A stretch of 64,000 bases of DNA from assembly GCA_022453515.1 (NCBI GenBank), contig JAJNNY010000025.1:310001-374000 (forward strand). The letters run 5' to 3'. Below, in pieces: positions 1 to 13,245 of this stretch. The position numbers were made by a program, and so were the translations under genes. The DNA is from Astrocystis sublimbata (lineage: Eukaryota; Ascomycota; Sordariomycetes; Xylariales; Xylariaceae). The notes under the pieces are model-generated. The model had not been told where the DNA came from, ran no database searches, and was given only the letters and a program-made list of their open reading frames with translations. Positions within the stretch are counted from its first letter, which is position 1. Each line of letters starts with the position of its first letter.

Positions 1-486
1 GCTAACAGTGTTGGTCGTGCACTATGACTAATTATAAGTGTCAGGAGTGTTGGGACATCTGGCGAGAATCGATATTTCGGGGCCCGAAGAGATGGTGGCC
101 GAATTACTTTACCTCCGAAGTCTTGCTATCTCCATTTGAAGGAATGCATTTTTGTTGTCGAAGGATTCGGGGTCTTCGGCTACCAAAACCGGGGTGGCGT
201 ACTGACCGGGCCGCGTGACGGGGTGGAGCCACGGGGGGTCCCGAATTCATCAAGTGAAAATAAGCCACCGAACCATTTAACTAATACGCATCGACTGAAT
301 ACAACATGAGATTTACACTCTGAGAAGTTCCTTGCGTCCAGCTTGCATTCGACTTATATTCAACTTGCATTCAACTTGCATCCAACTTTGCGTTCAACTT
401 GCGTCCAACTTGCGTCCAACTTGCCTTCATTCTATTAGTGCTAGCCGTCTTAGCCACTTAATCTTTTTTCAACATCCTCTTCGAAG
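1..486. promoter_or_regulatory. Upstream region of the PKS-NRPS gene
   Basis: No convincing gene is present; the only ORF (24-218) has no recognisable content. The region precedes the PKS-NRPS start codon at 487 and should hold its promoter and 5' leader. The clear structure in it is a run of short imperfect repeats at about 331-431, listed separately. I cannot identify a TATA box or regulator-binding site with confidence. Any upstream cluster genes lie outside the window. Confidence 0.4.
331..431. repeat. Imperfect tandem repeat (about 11 bp unit) in the PKS-NRPS promoter/leader
   Basis: A word close to CTTGCGTCCAA recurs about eight times with variants such as CTTGCATTCAA and CTTGCATCCAA, ending about 55 bp before the PKS-NRPS start codon. 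Unit length varies by a base or so. It may be a simple leader repeat or a cluster of binding sites; the sequence alone does not decide. Confidence 0.75.
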
Positions 487-3400
487 ATGACTTACTCCAA
501 CCAAAGGGCAGAGCCCATTGCAATCGTAGGAAGTGCTTGTCGTTTCCCTGGATCCGCAAGCTCTCCCTCCAAATTATGGACGCTGCTTTCAAACCCTCGT
601 GATCTCGGTTTCGAGATTCCGGAAGATCGATTCGGCAAAGGCTTCTATCACCCTAACGGTGCCCATCATGGAACCACCAATGTGCAACATGCGTACCTGT
701 TGGAAGAAAACATTCGCGTGTTTGATGCTGCCTTTTTCAACATTCATTCCAAGGAAGCAAACTCGATCGACCCGCAACAGCGACTACTCCTGGAAACGGT
801 GTATGAAGGTAAGTTGATTTTTCGGCAAGTCGGGGAGCTTAACTAATGTTTTCTGTGCTTTCTTAGCTATGGAAAGTGGCGGTCACACGATCGAAGGGCT
901 CCGAGGCTCCGATACAGCTGTTTACACCGGCACGATGAGCGTGGATTGGATGGACCAAAGTGTTAGGGACTTGGACACTATCCCTCAATATTTGGCCACG
1001 GGTTCTAACCGAGCCATTATCTCCAACCGCGTCTCTTATGTGTTCGACTGGAGGGGGCCCAGCATGACTATTGATACAGCATGCTCCTCCAGTCTGATTG
1101 CCGTGCACCAGGGAGTGACGGCTCTCCGTGCAGGCGAATCGCGTGTCGCCGTCGCATGTGGTACTCAGGTCATTCTCAACCCGGAGCAGTTTATTGCGGA
1201 AAGCAAGCTGCAAATGCTGTCGCCGACAGGCCGATCACGCATGTGGGACAAGGATGCGGACGGCTATGCTCGGTAGGTGGAATTTCCCTGCCCTCACGCC
1301 CCCATCAGTCGCGGACGTGACACTGACTTTGATTGCTCGCAGTGGTGAGGGTACGGCCGCGATCATAATGAAGAGGCTTAGCGATGCGATCGCAGATGGA
1401 GATCACATCGAGAGTATCATTCGCGAGACAGGCACGAACCAAGACGGCCGAACCCCTGGCCTCACGATGCCAAGCTCGGAAGCCCAAGCTGCATTGATAA
1501 CCAGGACTTATGAGAAAGCCGGGTTGGACCCGGTTAACAATCCAAATGATCGACCTCAATACTTCGAGGCCCATGGTACTGGAACCCAGGCTGGTGACCC
1601 GAGAGAAGCTGGGGCCATTTACGAATCGTTCGGCCGTCATATCCTTGCTTCCGAAAACCCCTTATATGTGGGGTCTATTAAGACCGTCATTGGTAAGTGA
1701 TTAATTATTGTCATTCATGGCTCCAATCTCTTGGCGTACATCTGCACTGCAGCCCAGATCTCGATATTCACGACGACAAGACATTGAAGATCCATAACTG
1801 GGCAAGTTTGGCTGACCAAAATTCTCGCTTAGGTCATCTGGAGGGCGCCGCTGGTCTTGCCGGTCTTCTCAAAGCCTCCGCTAGTATCCAGAATGGATAT
1901 ATCGCGCCCAATCTCCTCTTCAAGACTCTGAACCCGAAGCTCGAGCCTTTCTACAAGAGCCTTCGGGTACCTACAGAATTGACGCCTTGGCCCGAGGTCC
2001 CGCAAGGAGTGCCCCGGCGTGTCAGTGTCAACAGTTTTGGTACGTTGCGTTGCCCTCCGGTGCTCCAATATGAAGTGGTTGGTGGTTGACCTTCTAACCT
2101 TGAATAGGTTTCGGTGGCAGCAATGCACACGCGATCTTGGAACAATACACCGGACCCAATGCCAATGAAGTGGAAACGCCCTCATCTGCGAGCGTCACGA
2201 ACTTCACACCCTTCCTATTTTCCGCAGTGTCTGAGGGTTCTCTAGTCGCGCAATTGGAGGCCTACTCGGCATACCTTAAATCCCACAGCGACATCAACCC
2301 CTGTGATCTAGCCTGGACTCTCCAAGCGCGAAGGAGTCACTTCCCGCTCAAGACGGCCTTCTCCGCGCTTACGATTGAGCAGCTGGTAACAAAGATCGAC
2401 GAGAAGCTGGAGACACTCAAGGCGAAGCCGGGCACTACTCTGGGGGTCCGTGCCATCTCCAGACAGACTAGCGCTGCGCCTCGCATACTTGGCGTTTTCA
2501 CTGGTTCGTGATTCTCCCTTCTCCCCATGCTTCTCTTTCTGTCGGAGCCATGCGCGGCGACCCATGCCCCCCTGCTTTAATCTCCTGAATCAATCAGCAC
2601 TAACCTTTTCAACTTACAGGTCAAGGTGCCCAATGGGCATCTATGGGAGCGGATTTGATTCGCTCCTCGGAATTTGTGCGCCAGAGAATTCTGGAGCTCG
2701 AGAACTCGTTGGCTGCTTTGCCTGCTGCTGATCGGCCAAAATGGAGCCTCACAGAACAACTACTTGCTGGGAAGGAGACTTCGCGCCTTTCCGAGGCCGC
2801 GTTCTCACAGCCCCTGTGCACCGCCATTCAGGTTGCTCTGGTTGATCTTCTCCGTGCAGCTGGAATTAATTTCACCTCTGTTGTAGGCCACTCATCTGGT
2901 GAAATCGCGGCAGCCGTACGTATACCCCTTAGTCACCCCCGCATTGTTGCTTGTCCCAATCTGATCCTAAATACCACGGCACTCGTTGATGAGGCAAGAA
3001 TGCTGACGTCGTGGTTTCGCAGTATGCGGCGGATTTCCTTTCTGGCGAGGATGCTGTCCGCGTCGCCTACTACAGAGGAGTGTACACATCCCTGGCAGAC
3101 GGGGGTAGAGGCCAGAAGGGTGCTATGCTTGCGGTGGGCACTTCTTGGGAGGACGCACATGAGCTCATCAACCTGCGGTTCTTCAAGGGGCGGCTCGCTG
3201 CCGCCGCCCACAACTCCCCAGCGAGTGTGACTTTGTCGGGTGACGCCGATGCGATCGCCCACGCTAAGAAGGTCTTCGACGAGGAGAAGAAGTTCGCCAG
3301 GCTACTGCAGGTAGACCAAGCCTACCACTCCCATCACATGCTACCATGTGGTGACAAGTATGTCGCAGCTTTGAAAGCGTGTGGCGTCCGATTCAAGACA

Positions 3401-6400
3401 GAACGAAACAGCTCTTGCGTTTGGTATTCCAGCGTGAGTGGCAGCGACGAGCCAGTTGCTCCGGTAGAAGAGATCCAAGATGAGTACTGGAGGGACAACA
3501 TGACCAAATCAGTCTTGTTCGCAGAGGCTGTGAGGAACGCTCTCGCTGCGGATGACCAGATCAATCTCGGGCTTGAGGTTGGTCCGCATCCCGCACTCAA
3601 GGGCCCCGTGGCACAGAATCTTGCCGATGACCGATCCACTCCCCTTTCTTACAGTGGCGTCTTGAGCCGTGGTAAAAACGATGTCGAATCATTTGCAGAC
3701 GGCCTTGGCTTCGTCTGGACGCAACTTGGAGCCGCGGGTGTCGATTTCCAGACTTACGCAAAGGTTGCGGCTGCAGGTTCAAAATCAGTGCAGCCACGAC
3801 TGATGACAGGGTTGCCCCTTTACCAGTGGAATCATGGAAAATCCTATTGGAGCGAATCCCGTCGGTCCAGGAAGATGCGTGCCCGAGCAGAGCCAAACCA
3901 TGAGATCTTGGGCGCTCTGTCACCAGACTCGACCCCACAAGACATGCGTTGGTCGAACATACTCAAGGTGTCGGAGATGCCGTGGCTCACCGGGCACCAA
4001 ATCCAAGGCCAGATGATTTTCCCCGCCGCTGGCTATGTCGCAATGGCAATTGAATCGTCCAAGATTCTTGCGGACAAGAAGAGCGTCAAGACATACGAGC
4101 TCTATGACTTGTCCATTCCTCGAGCCACTGTCATTGAGGATGCCGACAATGCTAGAATTGAAACTCTTGTCACGCTGACCAAGATTCAATTCCACCAGGA
4201 TAATACAGCAACTGCTGACTTCCGTTGCTACGCACTACCCGTTACCGACGCTGGATCGAAGCAGGAGATGACGGTCAATGCTGCAGGCACCGTAAAGATC
4301 ATATTTGGAGAGCCAGATCTTGACGCGCTCTCTTCCACACCTGTGGAGGACTTCAACTTGCGCACAGTTGACAGCGACGAGTTCTACGAATACCTTGCCA
4401 CTCTTGGCTACGGCTACACAGGGCCATTCCGAACATTGAAATCAACACAGCGTCGCCTTGGTCACTCTACTGGTCTGATCGACACGTATGAGTATGCGGA
4501 TGTCGAGCCTTCCAGGTACCTCATTCACCCAAGCACTCTCGATGTTGCGTTCCAAGCCTCGATTCTTGCGTACACATCGCCATCAGTAAGTTTTACCTCG
4601 ATTTATCCTTTTCCGTCTTGCGCATTGCTAATTTGACATGTCCCATAGGACGAGCGCCTCTGGTCCCTGCACGTCCCAACGGTAATTGGCACTATTAGAG
4701 TCAACGCAGCGACGTGTGCTGCGCCGCTCCCTACTGGATCTCGCATCCCGGTGCATTCCATCCTCGAGGATTCGGAGACTTTCTCTGGGTTCATCGAACT
4801 GATGAGTGAAGATGGCCAACACAGCATGGTCCAGGTCGAAGACTTGGTAATCAGTCCATTGGCTCCGGCGGCAGAGTCAGATGACCGTGTCATGTTCACT
4901 CATACGAAGTTTGCTTCGGCCGTAGCAGATGGCGCTCTCGCCTCGGATGGCCGACAGCCTTCCGCATACGAAATCGACTTGAGCATGGTGTGCGAAAGGC
5001 TCTGCTATTTCTATATTTCCAAGTGGGCTGCCGAACTCAGCGATGATGAGTGGAAGAACGGACCAGCGCATTTCCTGCATCTTCGGAATTGGGTAAAGCA
5101 TGTTCGCCTCAACGTCTCCAAGGGCAAAAGCCCCCACATTAAGAGGGAATGGTCAAAGGATACTCCCGAATTCATCGAGAAGCTCATTCAGCCATACCGA
5201 GAGGATGGCAACGTCAAGATTATTGTCGCTGTGGGTGAGAACCTTCCCGCCTCTGTGCGAGGCGAGACCACCATCTTGGAGCATATGATCGAGGACGACA
5301 TGCTTGAACAGCATTACAAGAAGAGTCTGGGAGCTGAAGTGGCAAATGAGTTCCTAGCCAACATGATGAAGCAAATCATCCATCGCTACCCACACGCAAA
5401 GATTCTCGAGATCGGTGCTGGAACTGGTGGTGCCACCAAGGCGGTCCTCGAGGCCATCGAAGGCGCCATGTCGTCTTACACGTACACTGATCTGAGTGTC
5501 GGATTCTTTGGCCTTGCCGAAAAGCTTTTCGAGGCTTATAGTGAGAAGATGGAATTCAAGACGTTTGATGTGGAGAAAGCGCCAAAGGGTCAAGGGTTCG
5601 AACCCAACTCCTACGACATCGTCATCGCGTCCAATTGCTTGCATGCGACTGCATCGCTTGAAACGACACTGGCAAACACGCGGGCGCTTCTGAAGCCTGG
5701 AGGTTATCTCTTGATATTGGAACTTACCATGCCACTTGACGTCATCCGCACCAACACCATCTTCGGAGTCCTTCCCGGCTGGTGGCTCGGTGTCGACGAT
5801 GGTCGAAAGTTATCACCAACCATTTCTCGTGGTGCTTGGCATTCGCAGCTGCGTAAAACAGGTTTCTCGGGCATCGACACCATCAACACTGATGTCAGTC
5901 CCATTACCTGGCCAGCCTCGGTTATCGTATCTCAAGCGGTCGATGACCGTGTGCAATTTTTGCGCAAGCCGTTGTCGGTGTCAGCTACTTCGGTCCCTAT
6001 CTATATCGAAAGCCTTGTCATTCTTGGAAACGGTTCGCTAGAGCTTGCACGTGTAGCCGAAGAGCTACAAGAACACCTACAGCGCTTCTGCGGCGAAATC
6101 GTAGCTCTCGACGGCTTACCGACCGAGGAAGAGGCGTCCAATTTGAACCCGATGAGCACGTTCATCAATCTGATGGACCTCGACTCGCCCATCTTCGAGG
6201 ATATCACAGATGATAACATGGGGAGCGTGAAGAGAATGACCGAATTAGCCAAGAATATCCTGTGGGTCACACAGGGTGCCTTGGTCGACGAACCATACCA
6301 CATGGGCAGTATCGCTTTCTGCCGTGCATTACGCACAGAGGCTCCGCACGTCAGCTTGAACAACCTCGATATTGCAGACATACAGCAGGATGGCATCTCG

Positions 6401-9400
6401 AAAGTCATCGCTGAGCATCTGCTACAGCTCTATGCCCTTGATGAGTGGGAGCATGAACCCCAGCCTCTTCTATGGTCCAAAGAACGCGAGGCTTTCATCG
6501 ACGATGGAAAGATCAAGATTCCTCGAGTTGTCGCCGACGTCACCCGTAACGCTAGACTGAACTCCTGGAGACGGAAGGTCACGAAACCTGTGATCGAGTC
6601 TAGCGATAAAGTCTCGTTCTCAGCTCCAAGCGATGATTCCCCGGCCTCTCTCGTCAACCAAACATCTCTCGTCGATCAGGCAAGCTCTTTCAAGGTTGAG
6701 TCTTCGAGCACAATGGCACTTCAGGTCGCTCCAGGCACTGCCTTGTTCGTTGCTATTGGTAGTGCGGATGATTCTACTGAGGGTCCCTCTGTGTTGCTGT
6801 CGACAGCGAACACCAATAAGCAGTCACCAGTCACGAAGGTGGCTGTCCCCAACTCCGGCAGCCTGGCTCACTCATCAGAGGAGCTTTTGGTTCTTGTGGC
6901 AAGCGAACTACTCGCCGTGACCCTATCGGAGAAGCTATCCTCGAGCGATCACTTGCTATTGCACTGTTCGAAGGAGGACCGCCTTCTGGTCGCGGCACTG
7001 TCCCGGCATATTTTGGACCCCAGCATTCGTCTTAGCATCACATTTGACTCGGAAGAAACGGTCAACGGTTCGCAAGGCCTAGCGGTGCTCAAGATTTACG
7101 ATCATACACCTAGGCACTTGTTGCGGAAGACACTTCGCGACGCAAAGCCTTCACACTATCTCGACCTGACGGCTATGTCCTCTTCAGGCCAATATCGAGG
7201 ACATCTTGGTCTTCGTATCAGTCAGGATTTGCCTCCTAGGTGCAAGCGAATTGACGCATCCACCCTGTTCCAATCTCAATCCTCGCTGCCTCTTTCATAC
7301 AACCAAGAAATCTTGGCAAATCGCCTTGAGCATGCGGTTACGAAGGCAGCTGCGACTTCGGCTGCTCAGGGAGAGTTCCAAAACTTGGTCATCCAACTTG
7401 ACCAAGTCGAGCAGACATCGACTCAGTACCACGCAACGAGTGCTATTCACTGGCCTTTGGACGGGCTGGTGAAGACCAACGTGCGCTCTCTGGATATCTC
7501 GGGCTTCTTCTCGAAAGCCAAGACATATATCCTTGTTGGTCTGAGTGGTTCAATTGGGCAGTCACTTTGTGAATGGATGGCATCAAATGGTGCCGGCTGC
7601 GTTATCTTGACAAGCAGGCGTCCTAATGTTGACCAAAAGTGGCTTGATTCTTTCCAGGGATCAGGCACTACCGTTAAAGTACTCCCCATGGATGTCACGG
7701 ACATCGACAGTGTGGAGAGCGCGGTAACGACTATCAGGAAATCTTGCCCTCCCATCGCCGGTGTGGCGCACGGAGCCATGGTCCTCCACGATGCGCTCTT
7801 TTCCAGAATGTCGGCAGACAAGATGCAGCAGATTATTGGGCCCAAGATTGATGGAGCAATCAACCTCGAGAACGCGTTTAGCGAAGATAACCTTGACTTT
7901 TTCGTCATGTTCTCATCAGTATCGATGGTTTGTGGTAACGCAGGCCAATCCTTGTACGCTGCCGGATGTGGCTATTTGAACGGCTTGGCCAGACAGAGAC
8001 GCAGAAACGGCCTTGCAGGCTCTACTTTTGATATCGGCCGTGTTGCTGGTATTGGTTATGTCGAGTCGGCAGCCCAAGTTGTTCGTGATCAGTTGATCGG
8101 ACTCGGACTCAAGCCGATCAACGAGGCGGATCTCCGCAATGCGTTCGCAGAGACCATCCTGGCCGGTTTCCCACAGCCCGAGGACAAAGACACACTTCCT
8201 GAGGCCGTCATTACGATGGGCGTGCGTCACTTCCGCGAGGACGAGGACGTCAAAGGGCCGTGGTTCACCAATCCCCTTTTCTCACACTGCATCATCGAGA
8301 AGCCTAAGAATCAGTCTCGCTCTGGGGATGAACGCAAGGGGAACTCCCTTCCTCTGAACCAGCAACTCGCCCAGGTCTCCTCAAAGAAAGAAGCCTTGGA
8401 CGTCATAACTGGTAAGATGCTTTGTGACACCTGCCTATTGAAGATCACGGTAATATGCTAACAAGAGTCTAGATTCTTTCTCGGATAAACTAAGTGTCAT
8501 ATTGCAGCTTGGTGACCAAGCAACCGACCGCGATGCGCCCCTCAACGAACTTGGAATCGATTCCCTGGTTGCGGTCGAAGTGCGAGCATGGTTCTTGAAG
8601 AACCTGAAGGTCGATATCCCTGTGCTCAAGATCATTGGAGGAGCCTCTATCTCAGAGCTATGCCAGAAGGCGTTGGAACTCCTACCGCCAACAGCCCTGG
8701 GTGGCCTCGAGCAGCCACAGACCAAGGCTCCGGAACCAGCTGCCAAGAAGTTGGAGCTGAAGTTACCTTTACCGCTACCGGATGAGGATGTACAATCAAG
8801 CGTTGTTACCTCCGAGGAGATTTCGATGGATGGGGATTCGTCCAAAGAGGCTTCGACAGAGCAGTCATCTGTTGGTTCTGAGGTGGACGATAATGAACAT
8901 TCCGTCGCAGAGCCTCCAAAGGCTAATGTGAAAGCAGGAGCCCTCCCCCCTATCCGACGACCCAAAAAAGTTCTAAAGACCGTTCCCATCTCCTTGGCTC
9001 AGTCACGATACTGGTTTCTTCAACGTCTGCTCGCCGACCAAAGCACCCACAACGTCGCCACTTACTACCGTATCGAGGGAGATCTTCGCGTTAACGACCT
9101 GACAAGAGCCATACGTCTTGTTTGCGCCAGACACGAGTCGTTGCGCACCTGTTTCGTCGCCGATCAGACTGCGGGAGCCAACCAGGAAGTCATGCCCAGC
9201 TCTCCACTTCGTCTGGAATGCAAGAATATCCAATCCGAAGAAGATGTCGAGACCGAGTACGCTACAATTAAAACATATGAGCTTGACTTGGAGAGCGGCG
9301 ATTTGCTAAAGCTGACTCTCCTGACGCTTTCGCCGTCTATCCATTTTCTTCTTATGAATTACCATCACATTATCATGGACGGCATCAGCTGGCAAATCTT

Positions 9401-12400
9401 TCTTTCCGACCTGGAGAAGGCTTACAACGGCCAGCATCTCGGAGCACCTCCACGTCAATACCCAGAGTTCTCCGTTGCCCAACACCAGGCTTTGGAGAGC
9501 GGAGCGATGAATGGGCAGCTCGACTACTGGAGGCAGGTGTTCCCTGCTAATGACCCGCCATCTATCTTGCCACTGCTGCCCATGGCTCGCGTCAGCGCCA
9601 GGACGTCGATGAAGGTATACGATACCCATCAGGTAGCGTTCCGCCTAGAGCCCGCCTTATTAGCACGAGTCAAGTCCTATTCAAAGGCCAGTGGATCTTC
9701 ACCATTCCATCTTTACCTAGCTGCCTTCAAAGCCATGCTCTTCAGCTTCGTGGACGCACCAGATGTGACAATCGGCGTCGCTGATGCTGGTCGCTCAGAG
9801 CCCAATCTCCGTGGCAGTATTGGATTCTTCCTCAATCTGCTACCCCTGAGATTCCGCCGTCAAGACAATCAGAAATTCACCGACGCGATGGTCGAGGCTC
9901 GAAACATCCACTATGCAGCGCTTGAGAATTCTCGGGTGCCTTTTGATGTTCTGTTGGCCGAGCTGAACGTGGCTCGCTCCTCGTTATACAGTCCATTCTT
10001 CCAGGCATTCCTTGATTATCGCCAAGGCTTCCCAACCAAGCATGCATTTGGCAATACCGAGTTCGAAATCAAGACCGTTGATCACGGCAAGAGTGCCTAC
10101 GACATCACGTTGGATGTTACGGATAGTGCCGCGGACACAGTTGTTATGATCCGGGCCCAGAAGAGTCTCTACGATATGACGGCGACGGTCTTATTCTCCG
10201 AGACCTTTACCCATTTCCTCGAAACTTTGACTAGTGATCCGTCAATGCGTCTGAAGGACACTCCTCTCTATGGTGAAAAGCAGCGCACACAGGCCATCCA
10301 GGTTGGCCGTGGCCCCCGTATGGCCTCTGACTGGCCTGCAACACTTCCTCGCCGGATCGACCAGATTGCCCGAGAGAATGGTGATAAGGTGGCACTCACG
10401 GATGGTTTTGGCAACGAACTCAGTTACAATGATATGACAAACCGTATCGAAGCAATTGCCGAGGCTTTAGAGAGCAAGGGGGCTGGCAGTGACTCTCGGG
10501 TGCCTGTCTTCCAACAAGCAGCTTCGGACTGGGTATGTTCCATGCTCGCCATCATGCGATTGGGTGCTATCTACGTACCGCTGGACCTCCGAAATCCTCT
10601 CCCCCGTCTAGCATCGGTCGCAAAAGACTGTGACCCGACAGCAATCCTCGTGGATGCCACTACCTTGAAGGATGTGCCGCAGCTTGGCGTCGATGGCGCC
10701 CAAGTCATTGATGTGACGACAGTCGGCCCCAAGCCTCAATCTCACATTGCAAACCGTTCAGAGGGAGCCTCGCCAGCTGCTATACTTTATACCAGCGGGT
10801 CTACTGGTACACCCAAAGGTATTGTGGTCACACATTCGGGTCTGAGGAACGAGATCGAGGGCTACACGAAAATGTGGAAATTAGGCGCCGAGCGTACTCT
10901 GCAACAGAGTGCATTCACATTCAATCATTCCTCGGATCAGTAAGTGACATACCTTCCCCATCAATGATGCAAATGCTGACCTACGACTGTCTAGAATCTA
11001 CACGGGTCTCACCAATGGGGGCAGTGTACACATCGTCCCATGGGGCGCACGCGGCAACCCTCTTGAAATCACAAAGATCATGCACGAACAGTCCATCACC
11101 TATACCAAGGCAACCCCATCCGAGTACCTACTCTGGATGCAGTACGGTGGCGATTCTCTCCGCCTTGCATCGAAGTGGCGCTCTGCCTTCGGTGGTGGCG
11201 AGAGTTTGACTACCACCGTTACTCACGAATTTGCTAAGCTTGATCTGCCCAACTTGCGATTCTACAATTCCTACGGTCCTACGGAGATTTCAATCTCGTC
11301 TACGAAGATGGAGATTGCGTACCGCGAGAAGCAAGAGCTGGAGAGCATGGGTCGTATTCCGTGCGGCTACTCCCTGCCCAACTACGATACCTACATCGTC
11401 GACGAGGAGCTGAGACCGGTCCCCATTGGAAGCCCCGGCGAAATTTGCCTAGGTGGTGCCGGCGTGTCACTGGGCTACTTCAAGAACTCAGAGCTGACAG
11501 ACAAGCATTTTGTGTCCAACCCCTTTGCTACGTCCGAAGACATCGCCAACGGCTGGACACGCATGTATCGAACAGGCGATATCGCACACCTGCGCGAAGA
11601 CGGTGCCATGGTGTTCCACAGCCGCATCGCAGGTGACTCGCAAGTCAAGATCCGAGGTCTGCGCATCGAGCTCAGCGACATCGAGAGTAACATTGTGACG
11701 GCCGCCCGCGGAGCGCTCAATGAGGCTGTAGTCACGCTACGTGAAGGCGAACCCGACTTCCTGGTCGCCCATGTGGTGTTTGCGCCGAACCACGCCGTCG
11801 CGGATACTACGGCCTTCCTGGAGCGACTTCTGAGTAATCTAGATGTGCCGCAGTACATGGTTCCTGTAGCGGCGATTGCGTTGGACAAACTACCGCTTTC
11901 GAACCACTCCAAGGTCGACAGGAAAGCGATCAAGGCGTTGCCGTTGCCCAAGAGAAAGTCAGCAGCACACCAAGATGAAGAGCTTACGGAGACAATGTTG
12001 CAGTTGCGTGCCGTCTGGCGTGAGGTCCTGGGCAAAATCAATAAGGACCTCGGACTTGAGATCGGTCCCTCAACCAGCTTCTTCCTTGTTGGTGGCAACT
12101 CGCTCCTGATCATCCGTCTTCAGTCTCAAATCCGCATCACGTTCAACATTGCATTGTCCCTGCACGATCTCCTGAGCGCCAATACCCTCAGCGAGATGGC
12201 CCACAAGATTGACGAGTCAGCGAGCGTAGCTCCGATTGACTGGGAGGCTGAAACTGCGCCTCCCGTCATCCCCTCGTTCCTCGACACGGTTTTCAAGGCC
12301 CGCGGTGCGGCTCAAGTGAAGAAGGCTGGCAAGACGGTCGTCGTCACTGGAAGCACAGGTTTCCTAGCGAAATATGTCGTCCCGCAACTGGCAGCCCAGC

Positions 12401-13245
12401 CCGACGTAGAGAGAATTCACTGCGTCGCTGTTCGCGATCCCGCAAAGCTAAACCACCGATCACCCAAAATAACATGCCACGCTGGTGACCTTTCGAAGCC
12501 ACTATTGGGGCTCAGTACAGAGGACTTTGTCGACCTAGCGAGTCAGGTTGATGTCATACTGCACATGGGCGCTTCACGATCCTTCTGGGATAACTACAAC
12601 GTTTTACGACCCAGCAACGTGCAGCCGACCAAGGAGCTAGTCAAGTTGGCTGCTCCAGGAAAGGTCCCGATCCATTTCATGTCGACTGCAGCCGTGTTCA
12701 GAAACAATAACAGTATTGATAGCATCTCGGCCGCTGACAGCGTGCCGGCTCTTGATGGGACGAACGGATACACGGCAACGAAATGGGCCAGCGAGCGGAT
12801 TCTGGAGCGTTCTGGTGCCGCGTTCGGAGTGCCTTCCTCCATCCACCGCTTCGCTCCCGCAACCACCAATGAGCCTGCCCCTACCAAACTCCTGAACTTG
12901 TTCGCGCACTACGTGGACGTGACCAAGGTAATGCCCGACGCAACCGGTTGGGCCGGGAGCATGGACATGATTCCTTCCATGAAAGTCGCGAGCTGGCTTT
13001 GTGAGTCTACCCTGGCCAGCGTTGCGAGCCACGGGACCAACTTCACACATTATCCCGGGCAAGTTAGTGTGTCGGTTGACGAGTTGATGCCACACCTCGA
13101 GGAGCAGATGAGTAAGCGAGACGACCTTACGCGTGTCCCGTTGCTGAGGTGGACTGGGGTCATCAAGAGGGCTGGGTTTGAGTACTGCATGATGTCTCAC
13201 GAGGCTAGCATTGAGAAGGAGACTAAGCTCGAAATGCGGAGGTAA
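487..13245 (+). CDS. Highly reducing PKS-NRPS hybrid synthetase (KS-AT-DH-MT-KR-ACP-C-A-T-R)
   Basis: Assembles a methylated, reduced polyketide and condenses it with an amino acid. Exons: 487-808, 867-1272, 1343-1692, 1833-2039, 2108-2503, 2620-2915, 3023-4585, 4649-8411, 8473-10939, 10995-13245, giving 4006 residues, a usual length for the family. [10 protein letters not shown] with Cys180, His320 (EAHGTGT), His361. AT: GHSSGE with Ser652. DH: HxxxGxxxxP with His984 and Asp1166 (HPSTLD). [10 protein letters not shown] at 1434. KR: GLSGSIG at 2144 and Tyr2283. ACP: LGIDSL, Ser2465. C: HHIIMDG at 2732. [12 protein letters not shown] at 3207 and YGPTE. T: GGNSL, Ser3626. [10 protein letters not shown] at 3708, with Ser3820, Tyr3849, Lys3853. 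No enoylreductase motif was seen between MT and KR, as usual in PKS-NRPSs that use a partner ER. The intact Ser-Tyr-Lys set favours reductive release over Dieckmann cyclisation, but this is inference. The A4 motif reads FNHS rather than FDxS. The product is unknown. Confidence 0.95.

Noticed and set aside
11475..12113. 212-codon antisense ORF within the PKS-NRPS
   Set aside because: Lies within the conserved adenylation/thiolation coding region on the other strand.
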